Positions 53,162-61,389 of a stretch of 64,000 nt of DNA are shown in pieces (position 1 is the first letter of the stretch; every line of letters starts with the position of its first letter). The DNA comes from Halopiger xanaduensis SH-6 (GTDB lineage: Archaea; Halobacteriota; Halobacteria; Halobacteriales; Natrialbaceae). The position numbers and the translations under genes were made by a program. The stretch lies in NCBI RefSeq assembly GCF_000217715.1, contig NC_015667.1:117779-181778 (forward strand), read 5' to 3'. Under the pieces are notes generated by a model that saw nothing but the letters and a program-made list of their open reading frames with translations, did not search any database and was not told the DNA's origin.

Positions 53162-53593
53162 ATGAGCGAGTCCATCGACGATGAACGACAACGGATCCGC
53201 GAGCAGAAGAAACGAGAGTTGCAGGAACGCCTCGAGAACGGCGGGAACCTCAACGCCGACAGGGAGAGCACCGCGCCCGACGAGCCGATCGAGATCACCG
53301 GTCAGGATCACCTTGACGAGGTCGTCGCGAAGCACGATGTCGTCCTCGTGGACTGCTATGCCGACTGGTGTGGCCCCTGCCAGATGATGGAGCCGACCAT
53401 CGAGGACCTCGCAGCGGAGGCCGACGCCGCGGTCGCGAAGGTCGACGTCGACGCTCACCAGCGGATCGCCCAGCAACTGGGCGCCCGCGGGGTCCCGACG
53501 CTGGTTCTCTACGCCGACGGCCAGCCGGTCGAGCGCATGGTCGGCGCCCAAGACCGCGGGACGCTCGGGAACCTGATCAAGCAACACACGTAA
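53162..53593 (+). CDS. Thioredoxin with a charged N-terminal extension
   Basis: A 143-aa thioredoxin: a charged helical extension of about 40 residues (RQRIREQKKRELQERLENGG), then the thioredoxin fold with the canonical active site YADWCGPCQMMEP and the cis-Pro loop GVPTLVLYADGQ. Cytoplasmic. General reductase or persulfide-releasing partner of the sulfur genes around it. The ATG at 53162 is the first with full family alignment. Confidence 0.92.
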   Translation: MSESIDDERQRIREQKKRELQERLENGGNLNADRESTAPDEPIEITGQDHLDEVVAKHDVVLVDCYADWCGPCQMMEPTIEDLAAEADAAVAKVDVDAHQRIAQQLGARGVPTLVLYADGQPVERMVGAQDRGTLGNLIKQHT

Positions 53594-53708
53594 CGCCTTG
53601 AGTTCCGTCCCTACGCCAGGTGCGGTGCCCGGCCGCACCCGGTCACCCCGCGACGGATCGACGGCACGACCGCGCCGTTGCCACACCGTAACCGCTTTCA
53701 ATTCAACT

Positions 53709-54248
53709 ATGTCCACTGACTGGAGACGCGCGATCGAAACGCAACGCGAGGAGAAAGATCGATACTTCGGCGGCGATCCGCACTCGCCGATTCCGCCGGA
53801 CGAGCGCGAATCGTTCGACGGCCTCGAGTACTACCAGATCGACGAGGAGTACCGGTTCGAACTACCGCTGCACGAGTATGACGATCCCGAACGGGTCACC
53901 GTCGGGACGAGTACCGACGGCGAGCGGGAGTACCTGCGCTGGGGCGAGTTCCGGTTCACCGTCAACGACGAAGACATTACATTGCAGGCCTACAAGGCGG
54001 ATCCGGACGACGAGCGCCTTTGGGTTCCGTTTCGGGACGCGACCAGCGGCGACGAGACCTACGGCGCCGGCCGATACCTCGATCTCGAGGACGACGCCCA
54101 CCGAACAGACGACGGAAACTGGATTCTCGACTTTAACGAGGCGTACAATCCGACGTGCGCGTACTCGGATCAGTACGAGTGCCCGCTCCCGCCGGCGGAA
54201 AACTGGCTCGAGGTGGCGATTGAGGCTGGCGAAAAGGCGTATCACTGA
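53709..54248 (+). CDS. DUF1684 family protein
   Basis: A 179-aa soluble acidic protein of the DUF1684 family: opening WRRAIETQREEKDRYFGGDP, the family motif SPIPPDERESFDGLEYY, and the C-terminal DFNEAYNPTCAYSDQYECPL followed by PPAENWLEVAIEAGEK. The C-terminal Cys-containing block (PxCAY...ECPLPP..N) is the most conserved part. Enzymatic role unknown. Confidence 0.85.
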   Translation: MSTDWRRAIETQREEKDRYFGGDPHSPIPPDERESFDGLEYYQIDEEYRFELPLHEYDDPERVTVGTSTDGEREYLRWGEFRFTVNDEDITLQAYKADPDDERLWVPFRDATSGDETYGAGRYLDLEDDAHRTDDGNWILDFNEAYNPTCAYSDQYECPLPPAENWLEVAIEAGEKAYH

Positions 54249-54290
54249 GTTCCGTTCGACCAGCGCGGAACAACAGGTTCGTCCCTCGAG

Positions 54291-54563
54291 TTAGATCGTC
54301 TCCGCTGGATCGTGTTCGTCTGCCATTCGCGCTGCTTCGTGGGCGTACCGGTCGCGGACATCTGGGTTCTCGACGGTCGCGAGATCATCGGGAGAGACGT
54401 CCTTCGCGGCAGTGACCGTGTCCAGATCGACCGCCTGCGCTGCGAGTTCCTTTCGGAAGGTTCGAGTTCCGTCGGGGGTCGCGTAGGTGAGGATAATGAG
54501 GTCGCGATTGTCGTAATCGCGCTCGACGAGCCACACGCGAACGTCGTCCGATTCCGATGGCAT
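54291..54563 (-). CDS. Conserved haloarchaeal hypothetical protein
   Basis: A 90-aa protein that I do not recognise by name: VRVWLVERDYDNRDLIILTYAT, then a DGTRTFRKELAAQA strand-helix and a C-terminal DVRDRYAHEAARMADEHDP helix. Composition, start and codon use are those of a real haloarchaeal gene. It converges with the DUF1684 gene. No catalytic motif is visible. Confidence 0.65.
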   Translation of the reverse strand: MPSESDDVRVWLVERDYDNRDLIILTYATPDGTRTFRKELAAQAVDLDTVTAAKDVSPDDLATVENPDVRDRYAHEAARMADEHDPAETI

Positions 54564-54655
54564 GGGGACCCAAACGGGAAGCGTAGGGGTAGTCGTTGGG
54601 GTTGAGAGTTTAGTGGTTCGAGGGCTTCATCAGTATCTACGGCTTCGGATCGGGA

Positions 54656-55000
54656 ATGTCACCACCGACGCTCGTCTACGACGACGATTGCGGGGTCTGT
54701 ACTCGTGCGGCGCGATTCGTAGACCGCCGCGCGGCGATCAATATCGTCGGCTTTTCGGAACTCTCCGACGATCTGCGAACTCGCTTGCCGCCCGACTACG
54801 AGGAGTGTGCACACTTCGTTACTGACGAGACGACCTACTCCTGTGGGGCAGCGATGGAACGCGCCTATGAACGGACTGGCCTTCTGCCATCGCAGCTTTT
54901 TCCGCTAGTTCGTCGCGTTCCGGGATACGTACCCGTCCGTGAGTTCGTCTACCGTGTTGTCGCGTCGAACCGGCCGTCGATCGGCCGATTGCTGCCGTAG
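54656..55000 (+). CDS. DCC family thiol-disulfide oxidoreductase (DUF393)
   Basis: A 114-aa protein of the DCC1-like family, a thioredoxin-fold group named after the DxxCxxC motif: here VYDDDCGVCTRAARFVDRR at the N-terminus. A second Cys pair region lies in EECAHFVTDETTYSCGAAME. The C-terminus SNRPSIGRLLP matches the family. Likely cytoplasmic thiol redox function; partner unknown. Confidence 0.88.
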   Translation: MSPPTLVYDDDCGVCTRAARFVDRRAAINIVGFSELSDDLRTRLPPDYEECAHFVTDETTYSCGAAMERAYERTGLLPSQLFPLVRRVPGYVPVREFVYRVVASNRPSIGRLLP

Positions 55001-55094
55001 CTTCTCGAAAGTACGTAGGTAACCCACTATTCTGACCGAGATTCGATCGAAAACGGACGACGACTCGAAGAAGAGCCGAACGCGTCCTGCAGAT

Positions 55095-56267
55095 TCAGAG
55101 CTCCAGAAGAAGCATCGATCCGTAGCCGAGCCCGAACGCGAGAACGAACGAGCCGATCCAGGCTGCCACGGTGTAGCCCAACTTTCGGGGGCTAACGCCG
55201 GCACTGCCGGCGACTGCAGCGCCGCTGCCGACAATGGCGCTGACGATGATCTCGTTGAACGAGACCGGCACCCCCAGCAGGACCGCGGTCTGTGCGATGA
55301 GAAAGGACGGAACAAGCGTCGAGATCGATCGACGCGGCCCCAGCGACGCGTATTCCTGTGAGATTGACTTGATCATCCGCGGTGCGCTCGTCCACGAGCC
55401 GACAAGGATCCCGATACCGCCACCGAACAACACCACGAACGGCGACACCGTCGGCAGGTCCTCGAGTAGCGGGAACAGCGGGCCGACGGCCAGCCCGACC
55501 TGACTCGCGCCAGCCGAGAACGCCACGAGTGCGCCTAGTGAGATCACGAATCGACGCAGACCACCAATCTGATCGCGACCGACGTCCCAGCGAACGACAG
55601 CCGCAGCGACGGCGCCACTACTGATCGAGATCGCGACTGTGGCGGCGGCGCCGTCGATGGGAACCAGCGTAGCCCCGGCGGCGGCGAGCGTTCCCCCGAC
55701 TGACGAGCAAAACGAGAACTCGAGATTTGCGACCACGACGCCGACGACCCCAGCGAGGATCGGGACGCTGACGTCCTCGGGGACGTCGGGCCGAGGAAGA
55801 ATGCTGGCAAGTCCGTAAGCGATGCCTCCGCCCACGAACGGCGTGAGTACCCAGACCGCGCCGGTTTCAGCGTACTTCCCCCAGGCGGGATCGCCGCCGA
55901 GCGCGAAGCCGACGCCGATGACCGACCCGGTTACGGTGAACGCGGTCGCGATCGGGTACCCGGTATAGATCCCGATCGCCATCAGGCCAGCGCCGAGCAG
56001 CAACACGACGATAACCCCAGCAGTCGGGAGCGTGACGCCCTCGACGAGGCCCTGACCGACGGCTTCCGAGACGCTTGCACCCTGCGTCACTGCGCCGGCG
56101 AAGCCGAGGAGACCGACGAGAAACGCCGCCTTCATCGTCGAAATCGCGTTCGCCCCGACGGCCGGTGCAAATGGCGTTGCGCCGCTCGAGCCGGCGCCGA
56201 TAACCCACGCCATAAACAGGCTCGCAACGGCGGCGGTGGCGAACAGCAGTATTGTTGTCAGTTCCAT
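55095..56267 (-). CDS. PiT (PHO4) family permease, phosphate or sulfate
   Basis: A 390-aa membrane protein with about ten helices and the two-fold PiT repeat (first half around GAGSSGATPFAPAVGANAIS, second half around SAIVGSGAAVAGSAGVSPRK). Classical PiT transporters have a NDVANA-like sequence at the first position, here replaced by SSGATPFAP as in the haloarchaeal subgroup. Relatives include phosphate and also sulfate (CysP) permeases. As last gene of a unit with two YeeE/YedE genes and a rhodanese-MBL gene, sulfate or thiosulfate transport is at least as likely as phosphate. Confidence 0.82.
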   Translation of the reverse strand: MELTTILLFATAAVASLFMAWVIGAGSSGATPFAPAVGANAISTMKAAFLVGLLGFAGAVTQGASVSEAVGQGLVEGVTLPTAGVIVVLLLGAGLMAIGIYTGYPIATAFTVTGSVIGVGFALGGDPAWGKYAETGAVWVLTPFVGGGIAYGLASILPRPDVPEDVSVPILAGVVGVVVANLEFSFCSSVGGTLAAAGATLVPIDGAAATVAISISSGAVAAAVVRWDVGRDQIGGLRRFVISLGALVAFSAGASQVGLAVGPLFPLLEDLPTVSPFVVLFGGGIGILVGSWTSAPRMIKSISQEYASLGPRRSISTLVPSFLIAQTAVLLGVPVSFNEIIVSAIVGSGAAVAGSAGVSPRKLGYTVAAWIGSFVLAFGLGYGSMLLLEL

Positions 56268-56312
56268 CGATGTACGGAAAGCTGCAGGTTCTGTTTCGAA
56301 ATTTGAGCGGCG

Positions 56313-56774
56313 TTAGTCGGCACCTGCCGGGGCCGATTCAGCCGCGCTTCGCTTGCTGCGCCAGACGCCCTGTAGATACGCGCCGGCGAACATGCCGACG
56401 AGCGCCCACAGGATGGTGACGTTCCCAATCCCGAGGCTGGCGTAAGCCGCACCGGGACAGATTCCCGACAGCCCCCAGCCGACGCCGAAGATCGCGCCGC
56501 CGATCAGGACGTTCCGGTCGAACGGCTTCAGTCGGCGTTCGTATTGATCACCTGTCAGCGGCGCGCCGTCTCGGACTCTAGGCATCACAGCGAAGGCGAT
56601 CCCGGAGACGATCGCGGCGCCGAACATGACGAACGGCAGGCCGAAGTCGTCGAACTGGAGGAAGTCCAGTACGACCTCCGGCCGGGCCATGTGGCTGTAG
56701 GCCAGTCCGAAACCGAAGATCAGGCCGCCGACGAGAATCAGCGGCATGAACAGTGGATGACGATTCCGGCTCAT
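56313..56774 (-). CDS. YeeE/YedE family protein (DUF6691-type half)
   Basis: A 153-aa membrane protein forming the second half of a YeeE/YedE transporter: helix LFMPLILVGGLIFGFGLAYSHM, then VLIGGAIFGVGWGLSGICPGAAY with the conserved Cys, then a final helix and a basic tail. Full-length YeeE (TsuA) imports thiosulfate through a chain of cysteines. Here two separate half-size genes lie side by side (this and 56776-57288, separated by 1 nt). Membrane, probably sulfur import. Confidence 0.85.
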   Translation of the reverse strand: MSRNRHPLFMPLILVGGLIFGFGLAYSHMARPEVVLDFLQFDDFGLPFVMFGAAIVSGIAFAVMPRVRDGAPLTGDQYERRLKPFDRNVLIGGAIFGVGWGLSGICPGAAYASLGIGNVTILWALVGMFAGAYLQGVWRSKRSAAESAPAGAD

Positions 56775-56775
56775 G

Positions 56776-57288
56776 TTATGGACTCACCCCCAGTGCAGCG
56801 ACGAGTTGGGCTGTCACGATCGCAACTGTCAGGAACGTGATTACGCCGACGATCGACGTTCTCGAGGCCGAGCCGACGCCGCAGACCCCATGGCCCGACG
56901 TACAGCCCTTGCCGACGCGCGTCCCGATCCCGACGAGGACGCCACCGATCAGGAGCCGCCAGGGCTGGACATCGGTCGTCCACGTACCGCCCTGCCAGAC
57001 GACGGCGTAGACCGCCGCTCCCAAGATGATCCCGAGCGTGAAGACGACGCGCCAGTCTCGAGAGGCGCGGTACTGCTTGAACCGCGACTGATCTGAGACG
57101 TACGACAGCGTCGACTCGAGGAACGTACTCGCGCCCGCGGCGATTCCCGTCCCGAGGTAGATGACGACCGCGCCGAGGCCGACGAGCAGGCCCCCGATCG
57201 CGTACCGGGAGATGCCGTTGGGAAACGGCTCGGCGGGCACTACCTGACCCGGGGCGACGAGTTCGGCGAGCATTGCGATCTCGAGCAC
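56776..57288 (-). CDS. YeeE/YedE family protein, N-terminal-type half
   Basis: A 170-aa membrane protein, partner of the preceding half: helix RYAIGGLLVGLGAVVIYLGT, then VVFTLGIILGAAVYAVVWQG and the signature LIGGVLVGIGTRVGKGCTSGHGVCG, where both Cys residues of the sulfur-transport chain are present. It starts at a GTG at 57288 (an inner ATG is at 57273), 5 nt after the rhodanese-MBL gene, and is followed by the DUF6691-type half. Together they probably make one heteromeric sulfur-compound channel. Confidence 0.85.
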   Translation of the reverse strand: MLEIAMLAELVAPGQVVPAEPFPNGISRYAIGGLLVGLGAVVIYLGTGIAAGASTFLESTLSYVSDQSRFKQYRASRDWRVVFTLGIILGAAVYAVVWQGGTWTTDVQPWRLLIGGVLVGIGTRVGKGCTSGHGVCGVGSASRTSIVGVITFLTVAIVTAQLVAALGVSP

Positions 57289-57293
57289 GGTGA

Positions 57294-58487
57294 TTAGTCA
57301 CCCGCCAGCGATTCCTGGCTAGCCGCGCAGTTGTTCGGGCCGAGCTCGAGTTCGAATGCCTCCTCGTCGTCGGCCTCCTGCTGGCCGAGGTTCGTCGGGA
57401 TGATGTCCTCGTAGTTAGCTGGACGAGGCGGCATATCCGAGAGGATCAGCTCGACGAACTCGTCTTCGTCCATCGTCAGGGCATCCATCTCTTCCGTGAG
57501 CTGGCTAATCGGTGCCGTGTAGGTGCCGTCGTCGGCGGGCTCAGCGGAGTCGCTGAAGTGCGCGCCGCCGATCAGCGTATCGTCGGGCAGAGTCAGCACG
57601 CGCTCCTGGAGCGACTCGTAGAGCTGTTTAGCAGCGTCTTCGGCACCCTCGTCACCCTCCTCCAAGTCGGGGCGAGCGACGCTCTCGACGAACAGGCCGT
57701 CACCGGTTGCCAGCAGCGAGTCGTCGATCAGGTACGACGTCATCCCGGAAGTGTGACCAGGCGTGTAGACCGTCTCGACCGTCGCGTTGCCGACCTCAAA
57801 CTCGTCGCCGTCTGCGGCCAGGGTTAGTTTGTCGGAGTAGGTGACGCCACGGTCGACCGACGCTTCGGGGATGACGCCTTCTACCCCTTCTTCGTCGAGT
57901 TCGCGGACGCCCGAGATGTGGTCGGCGTGAATGTGCGTGTCGATCGCGTACTTCAGGTCGGCGTCGAGTTCGTCGACGTCCTCGAGGTATCGATCAGTGA
58001 ACGCGCGCAGCGGATCGATCACGGCCGCCTTGCCGCCGTCGACGACGAGGTAGCCGAGACAGCCGCTCGAGGGACGCTGGTACTGATAGAGCGTCCCGGC
58101 ACCGGCGTAGCGCTCGACCTCGACGCGCTCGTAAATACGCGCCCAGCCGTTCATCCCCTCCTCTAAGTGGTCGATATCGTAGCCGCGCTCTTTCAGCGTC
58201 GCGGCGACGTACTCGCTCGAGCCACCCTTCGCACAGAGGGCCGTTATATCGCGGTCATCGGGAATCTGTGCAAGAACGTCGTCGTCGATCTCGTCCTCGA
58301 GGAACTCGAAGTATGGGATATTGATCGTCTCAACGTTCTTACCGTCGATATGCCACTCTTCGAAGTCCGACTCCATACGGGTGTCGAGGAGCGTGACGTC
58401 CTCGCCTGCGTCGATGCTGGCCTTTAACTCGGTGGGAGTAACCGATTCGACTTCGACGTCCGGCATTGGGAGATCCATGTCGTCCAT
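57294..58487 (-). CDS. Rhodanese-metallo-beta-lactamase fusion (persulfide dioxygenase-like), second copy
   Basis: A 397-aa fusion. Residues about 12-120: rhodanese with active-site Cys C85 (ITALCAKGGSSEY). Residues about 125-370: MBL domain with metal motif H185-x-H187-x-D189-H190 (THIHADHISG), YTPGHTSGMTSY and LLATGDGLFVES. C-terminal tail ends with a conserved ELGPNNCAAS, like the copy at 4648 (ELGPNRCAAE). Same reaction expected: oxidation of persulfide to sulfite. First gene of the unit with both YeeE halves and PiT; divergent from tusA-dsrE2 across 245 bp. Confidence 0.9.
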   Translation of the reverse strand: MDDMDLPMPDVEVESVTPTELKASIDAGEDVTLLDTRMESDFEEWHIDGKNVETINIPYFEFLEDEIDDDVLAQIPDDRDITALCAKGGSSEYVAATLKERGYDIDHLEEGMNGWARIYERVEVERYAGAGTLYQYQRPSSGCLGYLVVDGGKAAVIDPLRAFTDRYLEDVDELDADLKYAIDTHIHADHISGVRELDEEGVEGVIPEASVDRGVTYSDKLTLAADGDEFEVGNATVETVYTPGHTSGMTSYLIDDSLLATGDGLFVESVARPDLEEGDEGAEDAAKQLYESLQERVLTLPDDTLIGGAHFSDSAEPADDGTYTAPISQLTEEMDALTMDEDEFVELILSDMPPRPANYEDIIPTNLGQQEADDEEAFELELGPNNCAASQESLAGD

Positions 58488-58654
58488 GTTGTACAGTACT
58501 CAGTATCGGCTGCTGGCACTTAAGGGTTTGTATAGTATTCCCCATAAACCACAATACAACTCTCTTGGTATAGAACAGGATATTATCTAGTATGCGCGCA
58601 TATACGCGTTACTAGCAGAATAAGGGTGCTAATCGAGTAAACCGGAATGTTGTA

Positions 58655-58666
58655 TATTGCGCAATA
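58655..58666. promoter_or_regulatory. Candidate operator TATTGCGCAATA
   Basis: A perfect 12-bp palindrome in the divergent region between the rhodanese-MBL and tusA genes, 67 nt before the tusA start. A closely related ATTGTGCAAT lies before the winged-helix regulator at 43843-43852. Confidence 0.45.
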
Positions 58667-58732
58667 ACCGATGCTCTTTTATGGGTAGGTCCGATATTGT
58701 ATGATAGCTCCAATACGGGGCACAAGAAAACC

Positions 58733-58978
58733 ATGAGTTCGGATTACCAGACCACCGAAACGCTGGACGTGAAAGGACAGTCATGCCCGATGCCCATCGT
58801 GAAGACCAAGCAGGCGATTGACGAGCTCGAGGACGGTGACGTGCTCGAAGTCGTTGCGACGGACTCGGGTAGCATGAGCGATATCCGCGGGTGGGCCGAG
58901 GGTACCGATGGTGTCGAACTCCTCGACCAAGTTGAGGAGGACGATCTGTACACCCACTACGTGAAGAAGACCGAATAA
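58733..58978 (+). CDS. TusA-like sulfurtransferase, second copy
   Basis: An 81-aa TusA-fold protein; persulfide Cys C18 in GQSCPMPIVKTKQAID (CPxP), and second-half strand GWAEGTDGVELLDQVEEDD. It overlaps the DsrE2 gene by one base (TAATG), so they are translationally coupled. TusA with DsrE-type proteins moves sulfur in sulfur oxidation pathways. Start ATG 58733 is the first giving the right family length. Confidence 0.92.
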   Translation: MSSDYQTTETLDVKGQSCPMPIVKTKQAIDELEDGDVLEVVATDSGSMSDIRGWAEGTDGVELLDQVEEDDLYTHYVKKTE

Positions 58979-59568
58979 TGAGTACGGACAACCAATCAGC
59001 CTCCGTCGACGACGTCGATGTCGAAATCGATGCCGCCGAGTTACAGGCACTACACGAGCGCGTCGAAGAACTCGAGGAGTCCGTCGCTAATCTTGACGAG
59101 GGCGACGATCAGAAGAAGATGACCATCGTCGCCACGCAGGGCAGCTTCGACATGGCGTACCCGCCGCTGATCCTCGCGAGCACGGCGGCCGCCTTCGGCT
59201 GGGACGTCGTCGTCTTCCACACGTTCTGGGGGCTCGACATCCTTCACGAGGAGAAGTCCAAGGACCTCAAGCTGAGCGCCGTCGGCAACCCGAACATGCC
59301 GGTGCCGAATGCCGTCGCTGCGCTGCCGGGCATGGATACGATGGCCACGAAGATGATGCAGAAGAAGATCGACGAGAATGGGACCGCCACCATCGAGGAG
59401 TTGATCGATCTCTCGCTCGAAAGTGGCGTCGACCTGCAGGCGTGCCAGATGACGATCGAGCTGATGGATTACGACGAGGACGACTTCTACGACGGCGTTA
59501 CGACCGGCGTCGGCGCAGCTACCGCGCTGCAACACATGGCCGAGTCCGACATCCAGCTCCTCGTCTGA
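58978..59568 (+). CDS. DsrE/DsrF/DrsH-like (DsrE2-type) protein
   Basis: A 196-aa DsrE-family protein. An acidic, coiled N-terminus (LHERVEELEESVANLDEGDD) precedes the core: MTIVATQGSFDMAYPPLILA, VVVFHTFWGLDILHEEKS and the redox cysteine in SGVDLQACQMTIELMDYDE, then DDFYDGVTTGVGAATALQHM. DsrE2 accepts sulfur from TusA in sulfur-metabolising organisms. The single functional Cys and long N-terminal coiled part match the DsrE2/DrsH group. It is followed after 3 nt by a HalOD1 gene. Confidence 0.9.
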   Translation: MSTDNQSASVDDVDVEIDAAELQALHERVEELEESVANLDEGDDQKKMTIVATQGSFDMAYPPLILASTAAAFGWDVVVFHTFWGLDILHEEKSKDLKLSAVGNPNMPVPNAVAALPGMDTMATKMMQKKIDENGTATIEELIDLSLESGVDLQACQMTIELMDYDEDDFYDGVTTGVGAATALQHMAESDIQLLV

Positions 59569-59571
59569 TCG

Positions 59572-59817
59572 ATGAACGACACTCGGTCCGCGTTTACGAA
59601 GCCAAGCCTGCGCGTCCTTGAAGAGATTGCAGACGCGGAAGACGTCTCTCCAGCTGCCCTCGAACCGCCGCTTAACGAGGTCATAGATCCCACTGCGCTG
59701 GATCGGTTGTTTGAACCGACTGCTACTGACGACTCGGCTCGAGGTGGACGTGTTTCGTTCAAGTATCGGGGATATGGTGTAACGGTCACCTCGAATGGTA
59801 CCGTTGAATTGGAGTAA
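59572..59817 (+). CDS. HalOD1 output-domain protein
   Basis: An 81-aa stand-alone HalOD1 domain: VLEEIADAEDVSPAALEPPL, then NEVIDPTALDRLFEPTATDD and the terminal strands GGRVSFKYRGYGVTVTSNG. HalOD1 is the haloarchaeal output domain found behind signal receivers; when alone, its partner is unknown. It is the last gene of the tusA-dsrE2 unit (3 nt spacing). Confidence 0.88.
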   Translation: MNDTRSAFTKPSLRVLEEIADAEDVSPAALEPPLNEVIDPTALDRLFEPTATDDSARGGRVSFKYRGYGVTVTSNGTVELE

Positions 59818-59976
59818 GGAGGTTTCAGACCTCAATCCAAGAGTTCTCATCTATTATCGGCAACTAATCGAAATGAACGCAAAGATAGAACCCCTCTCCT
59901 ACAGAAATTGAATTGAGGTAGTCTATCTGGATATTTCGGTATTACTATTAATTGTCCAATGATTACGTGGCCTGAT

Positions 59977-60402
59977 CTATCGGGTAACCAGTACGACCCC
60001 GATAACTGCGAACGCTATCCCGGCAAGTCTCGTTATCGTCACTTCGTCTCCGAGGACGACCATACCGATGATGGCTGCGATAACGAAGTACATCGCACCG
60101 AGCGTAGAGACGATTGTTGTTGATCCTCCGGAGAGGCCGACGTACATCGAAATCAGGCCGATTCCGGTGAACAATCCAGCCGTGCCAGCGAGCAGTCCTC
60201 CTCTCACAGTAATGGCTAGCGATGCGTCTGAAACGATGATGAATCCGAGTGCAAGAGGTCCCGCAACAAGATAGGAGATCGCGGCGGCTGTCCTCGGGTC
60301 GATGGACTCCGACGCAGCGTTACCTAAAACGACCCAGATCCCCCACGTTACCATTGTAATCGACCCAAAGAAAACAGCCGAATCTATCTCGGGGAGCCCC
60401 AT
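59977..60402 (-). CDS. EamA/DMT family small permease, half-size
   Basis: A 141-aa membrane protein with about five helices, equal to one EamA repeat: AVFFGSITMVTWGIWVVLGN, then AISYLVAGPLALGFIIVSD, LLAGTAGLFTGIGLISMYVG, TIVSTLGAMYFVIAAIIGM and GDEVTITRLAGIAFAVIGVV. Half-size EamA proteins dimerise to form a small-molecule exporter. The start at 60402 is used because an ATTTAAT element lies about 40-50 nt upstream; an in-frame ATG at 60447 overlaps that element. Confidence 0.82.
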   Translation of the reverse strand: MGLPEIDSAVFFGSITMVTWGIWVVLGNAASESIDPRTAAAISYLVAGPLALGFIIVSDASLAITVRGGLLAGTAGLFTGIGLISMYVGLSGGSTTIVSTLGAMYFVIAAIIGMVVLGDEVTITRLAGIAFAVIGVVLVTR

Positions 60403-60734
60403 CAGTGTGTAATCTACATTGCCACTGAAAAACGCCTCTCCCTTCATTAAATGTGGTCCTTAAATACCCCACTATTGATTGCAGATATCAGTGAGTTCAC
60501 CACCATCTCGAATTACTCCAAGCCGCTTATCCTCACCATGAATATCAAGCAGTAGGGATTCGTGAAGTTCACAAATTGGGGTGCAAGAGACAGTTGATCG
60601 GTTTCAGCTGCCTGACTACGACCACCTAATCGTTGCCGAGGACGCCTTGAATATGCTCGACGGGTGGCTCGAGGATCCGAACGCTATCGCTACGGAGTAC
60701 TGACTCGGTGGGTGAAAACGGAGTGTGGCCGCTG
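60403..60734. other. Gene debris next to the integrase region
   Basis: Both strands show protein-like scraps but no complete gene: the plus-strand tail described at 60581-60703 and a minus-strand tail around 60477-60600 (CELHESLLLDIHGEDKRLG, then VIRDGGELTD and a stop) that lacks a start. Overlapping scraps like these point to rearrangement. Confidence 0.4.
60581..60703 (+). pseudogene. C-terminal gene fragment
   Basis: A GTG at 60581 opens a 40-residue frame (QETVDRFQLPDYDHLIVAED then MLDGWLEDPNAIATEY) with haloarchaeal composition, bounded upstream by a TGA 12 nt earlier. It reads like the tail of a larger protein and has no family I can name. Confidence 0.35.
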
Positions 60735-60845
60735 TTAGCTGAACAGTGCTGCGCCAAGGGCGGTGACCCCGACTGCGATGTACGTCGTTGCGTCTTGGAC
60801 AGCATGGACCACTGCATTCCCTGTTTCAGAATTATGTCGATCCAT
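60735..60845 (-). CDS. Small hydrophobic protein (36 aa)
   Basis: A 36-residue frame from ATG 60845: a charged start MDRHNSETGNAVVHAVQD and a hydrophobic helix TYIAVGVTALGAALFS. Frame and composition fit the small one-helix proteins that abound in haloarchaea. The frame is open a further 27 codons upstream without a good start, so it could also be the tail of a broken gene. Confidence 0.45.
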   Translation of the reverse strand: MDRHNSETGNAVVHAVQDATTYIAVGVTALGAALFS

Positions 60846-60980
60846 CTCGATCGTGTACTGAGTATCGAATTCACAGTCCAAGTATAACTGCACTAACTGG
60901 GCAACTGCGTTTCAATCCTCTTAATCATAACGAGGCTGAGCAAGAACAGCTTGCTCACTCCATAGCTGGCGATATGTCCT

Positions 60981-61280
60981 CTAACCACTACCGGGTGGGA
61001 CGACTCGGATTCGATTGGACTCGGTCACGGATACATGGTAGTCCTCAATATCGAAGTGGACTTCGATGGGGCCAGCAGTATCGTGTGCTACAATCGAATC
61101 CAGTGCTTTGGGGTCGATGTGATCGTGCAAGCGGAACCCGACCTCATCAGGGAAGTCCATCGGGTTGATATTTTCAAGCGCACAGATAACATGGATGACA
61201 CCGATACTCGGTGGGGTTTTGCTATCGAACGTGTGATCAATGATGTCGTCGTTCTCGGATTCGATGTGAGTGTAGCTCAT
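60981..61280 (-). CDS. HalOD1 output-domain protein
   Basis: A 99-aa protein whose residues 25-90 form a HalOD1 domain: PPSIGVIHVICALENINPMD, then HIDPKALDSIVAHDTAGPIE and VHFDIEDYHVSVTESNRIRV. The start ATG at 61280 follows a GTG in frame. It lies 109 nt behind a DUF7344-type gene on the same strand, a pairing seen repeatedly in haloarchaea. Confidence 0.82.
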   Translation of the reverse strand: MSYTHIESENDDIIDHTFDSKTPPSIGVIHVICALENINPMDFPDEVGFRLHDHIDPKALDSIVAHDTAGPIEVHFDIEDYHVSVTESNRIRVVPPGSG

Positions 61281-61389
61281 CACGGACGGTACCTCGATAA
61301 GTGAGTTGAGGCTATTGGGTGCAAGTGCAAGCGCAGTCAGGTCTGGGGTCCGAGAAGCAGAGCGAGTAGTCCGTGCGGATTCGCCGGTA

